Positions 7,862-16,136 of a DNA stretch of 41,134 bases are shown here, one piece after another. This DNA comes from Myxococcales bacterium (lineage in GTDB: Bacteria > Myxococcota > Myxococcia > Myxococcales > Myxococcaceae). Under the pieces are notes generated by a model. That model was given only the letters and a program-made list of their open reading frames with translations. It did no database searches and was not told where the DNA came from. The translations under genes were made by a program, and so were the position numbers. Within the stretch, counting starts at the first letter, position 1; each line of letters opens with the position of its first letter. The stretch is from the NCBI GenBank assembly GCA_030681895.1, contig JAUXRI010000185.1, positions 1 to 41,134 of the forward strand, read 5' to 3'.

Positions 7862-8419
7862 ATGAACCGCGTCGCCTTCGTCATCGCCTTCGCCTCACTC
7901 GTCACCGCCTGCTCCTGCACCACCGTTCGGCAGCTCAAGGAGCCCGCGACGCTCCCGGTGGACGGCAAGGCCAGCCGCACGCGCGCCGAGAAGGCGCTCG
8001 ACTACAGCATCGCCATCGACATCGCCGCGAAGCCTGAAGTCGTCTGGGCTGTGCTCACCGACGCGCCGTCATTCAAGACGTGGAACACCACCATCGTCTC
8101 GCTCGAGGGCTCCATCACGAAGGACCAGGCCATCAAGCTCGTCTCCAAAGTGGCGCCCGACCGCACCTTCGACCTCAAGGTCACTACCTTCGACGCGCCG
8201 ACGCACATGGTCTGGGAAGACGGCAACAGCATGTTCCTCGGCGTGCGGCACTTCACGCTGACCGCGAAAGACAGCGGCACCGTGCTCGCGATGTCCGAGA
8301 CGTACTCCGGCGGCATGCTGGGAATGATTGAAGGCAAGCTGCCCGACATGACCGCGAACTTCGAGACGTTCGCCGCGAACGTGAAGACCGAGGCCGAACG
8401 TCGCGCGTCGACGCCCTGA
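7862..8419 (+). CDS. SRPBCC-family lipoprotein
   Basis: A 185-residue protein with a lipoprotein signal (hydrophobic stretch then TACSC near residue 17). The mature part has the pattern of the SRPBCC/START-like helix-grip fold. It begins with the strand and helix AIDIAAKPEVVWAVLTDAPSFKTWN, typical of polyketide cyclase/dehydrase-like members, and ends with a long C-terminal helix (ANFETFAANVKTEAERRA). Such domains bind hydrophobic ligands in a central cavity. The ATG has GGAG upstream. It is followed by the YciI gene after 22 bases on the same strand and may be co-transcribed with the sigma factor unit. Ligand unknown. Confidence 0.8.
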   Translation: MNRVAFVIAFASLVTACSCTTVRQLKEPATLPVDGKASRTRAEKALDYSIAIDIAAKPEVVWAVLTDAPSFKTWNTTIVSLEGSITKDQAIKLVSKVAPDRTFDLKVTTFDAPTHMVWEDGNSMFLGVRHFTLTAKDSGTVLAMSETYSGGMLGMIEGKLPDMTANFETFAANVKTEAERRASTP

Positions 8420-8441
8420 CTTTCAGCTACCGTCGCCGGCC

Positions 8442-8798
8442 ATGAAATTCATGCTCATGGTCCACCACACAGAAGCTGAGGTCGCGAAGCTGGCGCCGCA
8501 GGAGATCGAGAGAGTGGTGCAAGAGCACGTCTCGTACACCGAGGCGCTCAAAGCCGCGGGCGTCTTGCTGGTCGCGCCGCGTGGGTTTCGTCTCAAGTCG
8601 GGGCAGGAGATGGTGCGCGTCGTGAAGCACAACGGCACGCAGGTCGCGCTCGATGGGCCGCACGCCGAGACGAAGGAGGTCGTCGGCAGCTTCTATCTCG
8701 TCGACTGTGCCTCGAAGGCCGAGGCGCTGGGCTGGCTCAAGAAGCACCCGATGTGGGACTCCGACACGCTGGAGCTGCGCGAAGTCTGGGACTGCTGA
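8442..8798 (+). CDS. YciI-family (YCII/DGPF) protein
   Basis: A 118-residue cytoplasmic protein. It begins MKFMLMVHHTEAE and contains DGPHAETKEVVGSFYLVDC, the characteristic DGPF-AETKE block of the YCII-related family, here with His in place of Phe. These small ferredoxin-like-fold proteins are regularly encoded beside ECF sigma factors of the ECF42 group. That holds here: the sigma gene starts three bases after this stop. Its biochemical activity is not established; it is usually assumed to sense or process something for the sigma factor. Confidence 0.88.
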   Translation: MKFMLMVHHTEAEVAKLAPQEIERVVQEHVSYTEALKAAGVLLVAPRGFRLKSGQEMVRVVKHNGTQVALDGPHAETKEVVGSFYLVDCASKAEALGWLKKHPMWDSDTLELREVWDC

Positions 8799-8801
8799 GG
8801 C

Positions 8802-10043
8802 GTGTCGCTCGATGAGGCCGCGCTGACGGTGCTGCTGCGGCGCGAGACGCCGCACGTGGTGGCGCACCTCGCGAAGCTGGTTCGAGACCTGAGCCTCGCC
8901 GAAGAACTGCTGCAGGACACGGTGGTGGCCAGCGTCGAGCAGTGGCGGAAGTCGGGGCTCCCTCCGAACCCCGGCGCGTACCTGATGAAGGCGGCACGGA
9001 ACCGCGCCATCGACGTCTTCCGGAAACAGCAGCGCGAGGCGGACTGGACGCGGCGGGAGGCGCGTGAGGCCGACTCGTCTCACGAAGCCATCGACGAGGG
9101 CGCCATGTTCGCCGACGAACGCTTGCGGCTGGTCTTCACCTGTTGTCACCCCGGCCTGCCGCTGGAGTCGCAGATCGCGCTGACGCTGCGGCTCGTGTGC
9201 GGGCTCACCACGCCTGAGGTCGCCCGCGCGTTCCTCGTGCCCGAGCCGACGATTGCGCAGCGGCTGGTGCGCGCGAAGCGCTCCATCAGCGACCAGGCGA
9301 TTGGGTACGAGGAGCCCGAGCCTGATCAGCTCGACTCACGCCTCGACGCGGTGCTGCACGTCTTCCTCGCGGTCTTCAACGAAGGCCACACGGCGACGAG
9401 CGGTGACGCGCTGACTCGCGTGGACCTGATGGACGAGGCGCAGCGGCTCACGTCATTGGTCGTCGAGGCGCTCCCCGATGAGCCCGAGGCGCGCGGGCTG
9501 TTGGCGTTGATGCAGCTGCAGGCATCGCGGGCCGACGCGCGGGTCGACTCGAGCGGCGCGCTGGTGTTGCTCGAGGACCAGGACCGCGCGACGTGGAACC
9601 ACGCGCTCATCGAGCGTGGGCTCGACAACCTGCAGCTCGCCGCAGCGAGAGGGAGGCCGGGCCGGTTTCAGCTCCACGCGCACATCGCCGCGACGCACGC
9701 GCATGCGACGAGCTTCGCTGCCACCGACTGGGCTCGCATCGGCCACCTGTACCGCGCGCTCGAGCTGCTCGCGCCGTCACCCATCATCACGTTGAACCGT
9801 GCCGTGGCCGTCGCGATGGTCGATGGGCCTGAGGCCGGGCTCGCGCTCCTCGAACCGCTGGAGCACCAGGCCGCGCTGCGCACGTACCATCTGCTCCCGG
9901 CGACGCGCGCTGACCTGCTGCGCCGGCTCGGGCGGTTCGACGAAGCACGAGGGGCCTATCAGCGCGCGCTGGAGTTGGTGACCAACTCGGCTGAGCGGAG
10001 CTTCCTCGAGCGCCGACTCGGTCAGCTCTCCCCGGGTGGGTGA
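8802..10043 (+). CDS. ECF42-type RNA polymerase sigma factor
   Basis: A 413-residue sigma-70 family factor starting with GTG three bases after the YciI stop, so translation is probably coupled. Region 2 covers about residues 15-78 (LAEELLQDTVVASVEQW, then RNRAIDVFRK). Region 4 is near 125-165 (LVCGLTTPEVARAFLVPEPTIAQRLVRAK) and gives promoter -35 recognition. The remaining ~240 residues form a helical TPR-like extension that includes LNRAVAVAMVDGPEAGLALL. This extension is the hallmark of ECF42, a group with no classical anti-sigma factor, where it is thought to control activity. No anti-sigma gene is seen nearby. Its 3' end is followed after 56 bases by the response-regulator start. Confidence 0.9.
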   Translation: MSLDEAALTVLLRRETPHVVAHLAKLVRDLSLAEELLQDTVVASVEQWRKSGLPPNPGAYLMKAARNRAIDVFRKQQREADWTRREAREADSSHEAIDEGAMFADERLRLVFTCCHPGLPLESQIALTLRLVCGLTTPEVARAFLVPEPTIAQRLVRAKRSISDQAIGYEEPEPDQLDSRLDAVLHVFLAVFNEGHTATSGDALTRVDLMDEAQRLTSLVVEALPDEPEARGLLALMQLQASRADARVDSSGALVLLEDQDRATWNHALIERGLDNLQLAAARGRPGRFQLHAHIAATHAHATSFAATDWARIGHLYRALELLAPSPIITLNRAVAVAMVDGPEAGLALLEPLEHQAALRTYHLLPATRADLLRRLGRFDEARGAYQRALELVTNSAERSFLERRLGQLSPGG

Positions 10044-10099
10044 GGGTCGGCCCGCGGCTCACAGGTGCGGGCGCGGGGGCTCGTCATTACGAGGCCGCC

Positions 10100-10504
10100 A
10101 TGGCGACTGCTCAGCCCCGTGTGCTCGTGGTGGATGATGACCCTGGCGTGCTCCAGAGCCTCAAGCTGCTCCTCGAGGATGACTGTGAGGTGACCTGCTC
10201 CGCGTCGCCGGCCAACGCGCTCTCGCTCGCGCTCACCAACCAGTTCGACGTCATCGTCACCGACTTCAAGATGCCGCAGATGACGGGCAGCGAGTTCGCG
10301 CAGGCGGTGAAGCAGCAGGTGACGCCAGTGCCCTACATGTTGCTGCTCACCGGCACGCCGCAGTCGGTGACGCACACCACGCCCGGAGCGCAGGACCTCG
10401 TGATGGTGTTGGCCAAACCCTTCGAGCCCGACCGTTTGTTACGCATCGTCACGCAGGTCGGTCGCCTCGGGCTGATTCGCCGCGGAGCCGTGCCCGGTCC
10501 GTGA
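10100..10504 (+). CDS. Single-domain response regulator
   Basis: A 134-residue stand-alone receiver domain. Start is ATG 10100 with GAGG a few bases upstream. Acidic pocket VVDDD near residues 10-14, phospho-acceptor D55 in IVTDFKMP, a Thr in LLTGT, and the conserved K106 in LAKPFEP are all present. No output domain follows, so it probably acts by protein-protein interaction or as a phosphate relay. Its stop overlaps the histidine kinase start (GTGA), which makes that kinase its likely partner. Confidence 0.92.
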   Translation: MATAQPRVLVVDDDPGVLQSLKLLLEDDCEVTCSASPANALSLALTNQFDVIVTDFKMPQMTGSEFAQAVKQQVTPVPYMLLLTGTPQSVTHTTPGAQDLVMVLAKPFEPDRLLRIVTQVGRLGLIRRGAVPGP

Positions 10505-11763
10505 CGCCGACGCTGGAAGACCAGGCCGTCCGTGCAGCGCTCCGCGCGGAGCAGCTCTCGAACGCGCAGCGCACCCACCTCATCCGTTTCGTCGCCGTCA
10601 CGTTCTTCTTCGGGCTGTTTCTCCTGCTCGCTGTCGTCAACGAAGACCGCACGTGGTCCACCGACTTCTCGGCGCTGGGCAGCTACTGGGCCGGCGCGCT
10701 GCTGGTGATGGGCGTCTCGCGTCGCAGCGAGCGGGCCGGCGCCGTGCTGACGCTCGCCCCGGTCTTCCTCGACATGCCGTTCGTCTACGCCGTGCAGCGC
10801 GCCACGTTGCCGACGACCCCCGTGCCCGGTGCGGTCGCCGGCTTCACGCTCGGCGTCTTCGTGTTGCTGCTCATCCTCTCGCTGTTGTCGCTGTCGACGT
10901 GGCAGGTGGCGCTCGCCTCGGTCGTCGGCGCGCTCTTCGAGGTGCTACTCCAGCGTGAGGCTGGCGTGAGCGTGGGCGGCCAGGTGTCGGCCGTTGCCGT
11001 GATGGCCGTCGCCGGGCTGCTCGTCGGGTACTCGGGCAGCCGGCTGCGCTCGTTGTTGGTGGCGACGTCTCGACAACAGAAGCTGGCCGCGCTCGGGCAG
11101 TTGTCGGCCGCGGTCGGGCACGATCTGCGCAACCCGCTCTCCGCCGTCTCGAATTCGCTCTTCTCGCTGCGCCGACGGCTGGGGAAGAACGGCGTGACGC
11201 TCGACGAGAAGTCCGCCGAAGCGCTCGACCTCGCCGAGCGCGAACTCCTCGCCAGCCAGCGCATCATCACCGACCTGCTCGACTTCGCGCGGGACCAGAC
11301 GCTCGAGCTGTCGCCGACCGACCTCGCGCCACTCGTTCACGAAGCCATCGGCCTCGTTCGCCGTCGTGACGAGGTCGAGCTCGCCGTGAACGTGCCGGCG
11401 ACGCTCCCGAAGGTGGCCCTCGAGCGGAATCGCTTCAGGCAGGTGCTGATCAACCTCGTGCAGAACGCCTGCGAGTCGATTCCCGAAGGGCGGGCGGGCC
11501 GGGTCGAGGTCGCCGCCTTCGTCGCGGGTGACACGCTCCTGCTCTCGGTGAAAGACGACGGCGCGGGCATCGACGAAGCGACGCGTGCACGGCTGTTCGA
11601 GCCGCTCTTCACGACGAAGAAGGACGGCACCGGGCTCGGCTTGTCCATCGTCGACTCGCTCGTGAAGCAGCACGGAGGAACGCTGGTCGTCGAGTCGGTG
11701 CCAGGCACGGGCTCGGTCTTCACCGTCCGACTTCCTACGGGTGGCGTCAGCGCCCGGGGATGA
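10501..11763 (+). CDS. Membrane sensor histidine kinase
   Basis: A 420-residue kinase starting with GTG inside the end of the response regulator gene. The N-terminal ~185 residues hold about five to six hydrophobic helices with little periplasmic sequence, so the sensing part lies in the membrane. The HisKA region contains the phospho-acceptor H207 in VGHDLRNPLSA. The ATPase domain follows with N box NLVQNACESI, G1 DDGAGID, F box LFEPLFTTKK and G2 GTGLGLSIV. It should autophosphorylate and pass phosphate to the adjacent receiver. The 3' end overlaps the convergent lipoprotein gene by 17 bases. Confidence 0.92.
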   Translation: MTPTLEDQAVRAALRAEQLSNAQRTHLIRFVAVTFFFGLFLLLAVVNEDRTWSTDFSALGSYWAGALLVMGVSRRSERAGAVLTLAPVFLDMPFVYAVQRATLPTTPVPGAVAGFTLGVFVLLLILSLLSLSTWQVALASVVGALFEVLLQREAGVSVGGQVSAVAVMAVAGLLVGYSGSRLRSLLVATSRQQKLAALGQLSAAVGHDLRNPLSAVSNSLFSLRRRLGKNGVTLDEKSAEALDLAERELLASQRIITDLLDFARDQTLELSPTDLAPLVHEAIGLVRRRDEVELAVNVPATLPKVALERNRFRQVLINLVQNACESIPEGRAGRVEVAAFVAGDTLLLSVKDDGAGIDEATRARLFEPLFTTKKDGTGLGLSIVDSLVKQHGGTLVVESVPGTGSVFTVRLPTGGVSARG

Positions 11764-12346
11764 GCCGAAGTCCATCGACAGCGGGCCCGCGCGTGCGCCG
11801 TTTCCCGGGCCGGAGCGTTCGGCCGCCCGGCTCCTGTGGCTGCTTCTGCGCGTCGAGCGCGGCCTCGAGGAGCTCGCGATTGGCCTGCGATTCGGTCGGC
11901 GTCAGCTCCCGCGCCTCCGCTTTGCGTTGTTCGAGCAGCCACTCCGAGGCGCCGTCGTCGACGATGGCCGACGCCACACACGCGCCCAGGAACACGCCGA
12001 GCCCGCCCACCAGCAGGCCTGCCGAGATGCTGCGGTCGCGGGTGCGGTTGTCGAGCGCGCGCTCCTGCAGTTGCTGCGTCGCGGTTTGAAACCCCGCAAT
12101 CGACGGCTCGTTCGTCGACGGCGCCGTCTGCACCGGCTGGAGCTGTGAGCCGAGAAACACCACGCCGCCGATGCCGGCCATGATGCCGGCGACAGCGGCC
12201 GCCACCTCGCGCACCTTCGCGGCGTCTTTCGTCTGCTGCTCGGCCTTCGCGATGGCGCCAGGGGCCGTTCGCAGGCCGAGCGCCGCCGGGCGTGTCGTCA
12301 CGCAGGCGGAACTGACGATGAGCGCGACGAGGAGCCACCGACGCAT
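11747..12346 (-). CDS. Predicted lipoprotein with two hydrophobic segments
   Basis: A 199-residue protein from ATG 12346, chosen because it starts a compact lipoprotein signal (RRWLLVALIVSSAC, Cys15). Two Gly-rich hydrophobic segments follow: around VREVAAAVAGIMAGIGGVVFLG and LLVGGLGVFLGACVASAIV. They are linked by a polar Gln/Arg-rich helical region. The C-terminal ~50 residues are charged and end in an Arg/Gly/Pro-rich tail. I do not recognise a family. The arrangement suggests an envelope-associated protein. It converges with the histidine kinase gene and overlaps its end. Confidence 0.65.
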   Translation of the reverse strand: MRRWLLVALIVSSACVTTRPAALGLRTAPGAIAKAEQQTKDAAKVREVAAAVAGIMAGIGGVVFLGSQLQPVQTAPSTNEPSIAGFQTATQQLQERALDNRTRDRSISAGLLVGGLGVFLGACVASAIVDDGASEWLLEQRKAEARELTPTESQANRELLEAALDAQKQPQEPGGRTLRPGKRRTRGPAVDGLRLIPGR

Positions 12347-12406
12347 GTCGTGCAGTTCACGACGAGTGGCGCCGCGCTGCATTGCCCACTGCGTCGTTGC
12401 GGGCAG

Positions 12407-13027
12407 CTACTGGCAGACGCGAATCGACCCGCTGATGGTGCGACAGATGGACGGAGCGCAGCAGCTGCCCAGCCCACACGACGACCCCTGCTTCCCGCAG
12501 CAGATGCGTGTGTTGGGGCTCGTCGTGGTGACGCCGCAGTCGCTGTTCGTCGCGCAGCACTGCGTCGCGCTGGCGCACGTGAGCCCCGGCATCGTGCACG
12601 CCATGCCGCCACCAGAGCCTCCGCCCGCTGCCCCGCCTGCTGCCGAGCCGCCTGCAGTTCCTCCGCCCGTCGCCGAGCCGCCCGCCATCCCTCCGCCGCT
12701 CGCAGCACCGCCCGCCGCACCGCCACCTGCCGCCGCGCTCCCACCAGCGCTCATTCCTCCAGCGCTCCCTCCGCCTGCGACGCCACCGGCCGTCCCGCCA
12801 CCAGAGCCCGACGGCGTCAGGCACTGCTGCGTCACACACGACGCGCCTGCTCCGCACGCTCGACACTGCAGCCCGCCCTGGCCGCACGCCGAGTCGACGC
12901 TCCCGGCCTGGCAGAGCCCCGAGACGTCGCAGCACCCGGTGCAGGAGCGGCTGTCACACGGCGGCATCACGCCCCCGCACGCCGACGAGAGGACGAACAC
13001 CACCGACGCGACGAAGAACGGTTTCAT
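12407..13027 (-). CDS. Cys-rich lipoprotein with Gly/Ala/Ser linker
   Basis: A 206-residue protein from ATG 13027. The signal ends VLSSAC (Cys17), so it should be lipid-anchored. The layout is a Cys-rich N-terminal part (CDSRSCTGCCDVSGLC and following), then about 75 residues of low-complexity GGxAGG-type linker, then a second Cys-rich part rich in paired cysteines (TQCCATNSDCG, SSCGLGSCC). Such proteins are common in Myxococcota and probably form disulfide-stabilised surface domains on a flexible stalk. No function is known. The same linker type recurs in the lipoprotein at 22769-23983. Confidence 0.75.
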   Translation of the reverse strand: MKPFFVASVVFVLSSACGGVMPPCDSRSCTGCCDVSGLCQAGSVDSACGQGGLQCRACGAGASCVTQQCLTPSGSGGGTAGGVAGGGSAGGMSAGGSAAAGGGAAGGAASGGGMAGGSATGGGTAGGSAAGGAAGGGSGGGMACTMPGLTCASATQCCATNSDCGVTTTSPNTRICCGKQGSSCGLGSCCAPSICRTISGSIRVCQ

Positions 13028-13124
13028 GCGCCGTGAGTCGCACGCCCCGCCCGGCCGGGGACATTTCATTCTCTGAGCCGCGTTCTGGTGGTGTGAGGGC
13101 TGTACCCATGGTGAAGCTGGGGCC

Positions 13125-13400
13125 ATGCGACGCGCGCTCCTCGTGGTGATGGTCGTCCTGTTCGGGTGTTCTCCGAAGCCGACCTGCGCCATCGACCTCA
13201 GCGACTCCGGCTGCGTCACCCGCCCCGAGTGCGTCGATGCGGGCCAGGGGCTCGAGTGCTCGACCGAGGCGCAGCGCTGCACGGTGTGCGTGCCCTCGTA
13301 CCACTCGTTCCTCGCCGACTGCTCGAAGGCTCCCGACGGAGGCCTGCGCTGGAACGTCTCGCGTGGCATTCCACCGCCCGGCTGCCCGCCGACCGAGTAG
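13125..13400 (+). CDS. Small Cys-rich lipoprotein
   Basis: A 91-residue predicted lipoprotein: MRRALLVVMVVLFGC gives a short signal with the lipid-attachment Cys at 15. The mature ~76 residues contain about eight further cysteines in a pattern suggesting disulfide bonds. No family is recognised. It is divergent from the Cys-rich lipoprotein ending at 13027, with 97 bases between the starts. Coding is supported by the signal peptide and a consistent GC-rich third position. Confidence 0.65.
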   Translation: MRRALLVVMVVLFGCSPKPTCAIDLSDSGCVTRPECVDAGQGLECSTEAQRCTVCVPSYHSFLADCSKAPDGGLRWNVSRGIPPPGCPPTE

Positions 13401-13467
13401 CGGAACGGCTGATGCACCGTTCTGACTTCAGCGCGGCCAGCTGCAACTGCTGCGCGAGGAGTCACGG

Positions 13468-14391
13468 ATGAGCGCCGCGCACGACGACTTCGAGGACGTG
13501 AAGATTCTCGACAACTTCTACCAGACGTCCTCCTTCTTCCCGATGCCGGTGGTGCTGGTCGGCACGCTCGCCGAGAGCGGTCAGACGAACCTGGGGCCCT
13601 ACTCGTTGTGCTTCCCCCACGTCGTTTCGGGGCAACACGCAATGATGTTGATTGCCCGCGGCACGAGCAACACCGCCGCCAACCTTCGCCGCACCGGCGT
13701 CGCCTCGCTGAACTTCATCCCCGATGACCGCGCGTTCCTCGAGAACTGCGTCATCCTCGGATTCCCCGGGGAGACCACCGAAGAGAAGATGAAGAACAGC
13801 GTCTTCACGGTGCTGCCGTCGCGGCGTGAGGCTCCTGGAGCCGGGCCGTTTCCGAACATCGTTGCCGAGGCCGTGCAGGTCTTCGAGTGCACGTGGGACC
13901 GCTCGCACCCGCACGAGACCCACGGGCTCGAACACCACTACCTGTTGCGCATCGAGCGCATCGTGATGCACGCGAAGTGGCGCAAGGCGCTGCTCGAGGG
14001 CGGCGAGTTTCCCCGGTTGCCCATCGACTATGGCTATCGCGACAGCATGCACTTCTGGTTCACGAAGGGTCGCAAGCCGTGGCCAGTCGACCTGCCACGC
14101 GGGCACGGTGTCGACGCAGGCACGGTGATGTACCAGGCCAACCGCATCGACCCCGAGGTGACCTGGCAGCCCGAGGCGTGCGCCGAGCTCGCCGGCGTGC
14201 CCCGCGTCTTCCTCAAGACGGTCCTCACCGGCTGCGTCGACCGCGCGAAGGCGGCGGGCGTGAAGGTCATCACCCCTGAGTTCCTCCACCAACTCCGCGA
14301 CAAACGAGCGGCCGACCGTGCGGCGCCGCTGTCACTGCTCGCGAAGCTCAAGCAGGTCTTCGCGAAGCATGACGCGCCCGGCACGCCCTGA
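13468..14391 (+). CDS. Flavin reductase-like (FMN-binding split-barrel) protein
   Basis: A 307-residue soluble protein. The N-terminal ~200 residues match the flavin-reductase-like split-barrel fold that binds FMN. Seen are the opening strand FFPMPVVLVGTL, then TNLGPYSLCFPHVVSGQHAMMLIARGTSNTAANLRRTGVASLNFIPDD, the usual 'content and pattern' of this family. A C-terminal extension of about 100 residues has no motif I recognise. The ATG has GAGGAG seven bases upstream. The cytochrome c gene follows 40 bases later on the same strand and may be co-transcribed, which would suit a redox role. The electron donor and acceptor are unknown. Confidence 0.8.
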   Translation: MSAAHDDFEDVKILDNFYQTSSFFPMPVVLVGTLAESGQTNLGPYSLCFPHVVSGQHAMMLIARGTSNTAANLRRTGVASLNFIPDDRAFLENCVILGFPGETTEEKMKNSVFTVLPSRREAPGAGPFPNIVAEAVQVFECTWDRSHPHETHGLEHHYLLRIERIVMHAKWRKALLEGGEFPRLPIDYGYRDSMHFWFTKGRKPWPVDLPRGHGVDAGTVMYQANRIDPEVTWQPEACAELAGVPRVFLKTVLTGCVDRAKAAGVKVITPEFLHQLRDKRAADRAAPLSLLAKLKQVFAKHDAPGTP

Positions 14392-14431
14392 AGACACGCC
14401 AGCCGCGAACGGTCGGCGTACGCTGCGCGTC

Positions 14432-15130
14432 ATGCGTCGTGAGTGGTGTGTCGCGTGGTCCTGCCTCGTCGTGCTCTTGCCTGTGGTTGCGCGCGCGCAG
14501 GACGTGCAAGCCGGCAAGGACGTGTACGGCCCCTGTGCTGCGTGTCACGGCGCGAACGGTGAAGGCGGGAAGGGCGGCGAATACCCACGCGTCGCGGGCC
14601 AGCCCGTCAGCTTCACGCTCGCGTCGCTGAAGCAGTTCCAGGAGCGGCGCCGCAACAACCTCCCCATGTTCCCGTACACCGAGCCGCGCGAGCTCTCGGA
14701 GCGCGACATGAAAGACGTCGCCGCGTACCTCGTCGCGATTCAGCTGCCGACGAAGACGCCCGAGTTCAAGGAGTCCGACAGCGCGCTCGACCGGCTGCTG
14801 ATGATGGAGCGTGTGCTCGTCGTGCCGCGAGTCGAGGGCGACGTGCGCAAGGGAAAGGCGACGTACCGGAAGCAGTGCGCGAAGTGTCACGGGCCGTCGG
14901 CGCGCGGGCGAGAGCTCAAGGGCGTGCCTGCCCTCGTCGGCCAGTACCCGAACTACCTGCAGCGGCAGCTCGACGCGTACCGGAAGGGCGAGCGCGGCGC
15001 CGAGAAGGGCGACCCGATGAAGGGCGTGCTCGACCCGCTGAGCGAGCAGGACCTGACGGACGTGCTCGCGTGGTTGACGTCGATTCAGGAAGACGAGCCG
15101 GAAGCAGAACCCGCCGCCGAGACGCCCTGA
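14432..15130 (+). CDS. Dihaem cytochrome c (c4-like)
   Basis: A 232-residue exported protein. The ATG at 14432 begins a signal peptide ending ARAQ near residue 24. Two cytochrome c domains each carry one haem motif: CAACHG near 36-41 and CAKCHG near residue 150. Each is followed by a Met-containing stretch (NLPMFPY, GDPMKGVL) that supplies a likely axial ligand. The two-domain layout and length fit cytochrome c4-type or related class I dihaem electron carriers of the periplasm. It lies downstream of the flavin reductase-like gene. A Glu/Ala/Pro-rich tail ends the protein. Confidence 0.88.
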   Translation: MRREWCVAWSCLVVLLPVVARAQDVQAGKDVYGPCAACHGANGEGGKGGEYPRVAGQPVSFTLASLKQFQERRRNNLPMFPYTEPRELSERDMKDVAAYLVAIQLPTKTPEFKESDSALDRLLMMERVLVVPRVEGDVRKGKATYRKQCAKCHGPSARGRELKGVPALVGQYPNYLQRQLDAYRKGERGAEKGDPMKGVLDPLSEQDLTDVLAWLTSIQEDEPEAEPAAETP

Positions 15131-15180
15131 CGCGCTCGCTTGCGCTCGGCGACGTGCTTTCCGAAGCGGTCTGTCACGAC

Positions 15181-15484
15181 GTCACCGACGCACGGCTGAA
15201 GGCCGTGGAACGTGAGTGCGCGCCTGCTGGCCGTTGTTGTCTCCTGCGTGCTCGCCGTCTCACGAGCGCCGCCGTCCCCGAGGCAGGGCGCCGCGGCCAC
15301 GCTTGCCGGAGCAGCGTCACCGACGCACACGCTGAGAGCCGTGGAACGTGAGTGCGCGCGCGCTGCTGGCCGTCGTTGTCTCCTGCGCTCGCCGTCTCAC
15401 GAGCACCGCGGTCTCCGACGACGCCGTCCCCGACGTCGCCGAGGAGGGAGCCGCGGCCACCGCTGCCGGAGCAGCGTCACCGAC
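15181..15484. repeat. Diverged tandem duplication of about 135-160 bp
   Basis: The 418 bases between two convergent genes (15131-15548) hold no convincing gene but contain a tandem duplication. GTCACCGAC recurs at 15181, 15316 and 15476, giving units of 135 and 160 bp. Long shared blocks include GTGGAACGTGAGTGCGCG (15205 and 15341), GTTGTCTCCTGCG and GCCGTCTCACGAGC. The second unit has an insertion of about 25 bp in its second half. Because the units differ by a non-multiple of three, any reading frame would be broken. It may be a decayed coding fragment or a noncoding repeat element. Confidence 0.8.
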
Positions 15485-15548
15485 TGACGTGATTCGTGGA
15501 GTCACGCCACGCGATTTCACCCAGGCCGGACAGCTCGAGCAACGACCC

Positions 15549-16136
15549 TCAGCGGCCGACGCGTTGGAGAAAGCCCTGCGCCGCAGGAAACGCGAGCACC
15601 TCGTCGGGCACCGCATCGGCCTCGTTCGGCTGCGACCAGACCGTCACGTGGACCGGCACTCCATCGGTGCGCGTGTGGTGCTCTTCGTCTTCTGGAGGCG
15701 CGGGCTCATTCGTCGACGGCTCGATGAACAACACCAGCCAACGCTGCGCCGCAGGGTCGGCCACCGGCACGCCCACGTAGCTCGCGTAGACGCCGTGCTG
15801 CCGCAGCGTCCACACCCTCGGTGTCGCCAGCTCGTCTTCGCGGAACGGCTCGACTCCCTCGTCACGTATCGTCTCGAGCGTTGGCCAGTGTCCCGCCTCG
15901 ACCCGCAGCCGCTCCAGCTCGGGCAACGCCTCGCGCAGGTGACGGAAGGTGCGCTGCTCGGACTCGGGCAGCTCACGGAAGGAGCGCTGCCAGCCAGCGA
16001 GCTCCACCTCACGCTCCACGGGACGGCTGCGCTGCACCAGCACTCCCGCCGTCCAGACCACGAACGCGAGGGCGAGCCACGGCGCCACCTCGCGCAGCGG
16101 GCGCGGCCGCGGAACCGGGAGCAGCACGCCCGTCAC
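15549..16136 (-). CDS. DUF6162-like membrane-anchored protein
   Basis: A 195-residue protein starting with GTG inside the end of the transporter gene (GTGA overlap), so it is co-translated with it. One N-terminal membrane segment (about residues 17-33) is followed by a soluble domain. This begins with a charged helix (REVELAGWQRSFRELPESEQRTF), continues through HWPTLETIRDEGVEPF, and has a strand-rich end (LVLFIEP, VPVHVTVW). This pattern is what I remember of DUF6162 proteins, which are found near metal-uptake genes in pseudomonads; that match needs checking. With its transporter partner it is probably involved in metal handling in the envelope. It converges on the tandem-repeat region. Confidence 0.7.
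   Translation of the reverse strand: MTGVLLPVPRPRPLREVAPWLALAFVVWTAGVLVQRSRPVEREVELAGWQRSFRELPESEQRTFRHLREALPELERLRVEAGHWPTLETIRDEGVEPFREDELATPRVWTLRQHGVYASYVGVPVADPAAQRWLVLFIEPSTNEPAPPEDEEHHTRTDGVPVHVTVWSQPNEADAVPDEVLAFPAAQGFLQRVGR

Noticed and set aside
12600..12830. The Pro/Ala-rich plus-strand repeats as a collagen-like or PE/PPE-type protein.
   Set aside because: They are the antisense of the Gly/Ala/Ser linker in the minus-strand lipoprotein.
15181..15484. The tandem repeats as a CRISPR array.
   Set aside because: The units are 135-160 bp with diverged repeats and no unique spacers between short identical repeats.
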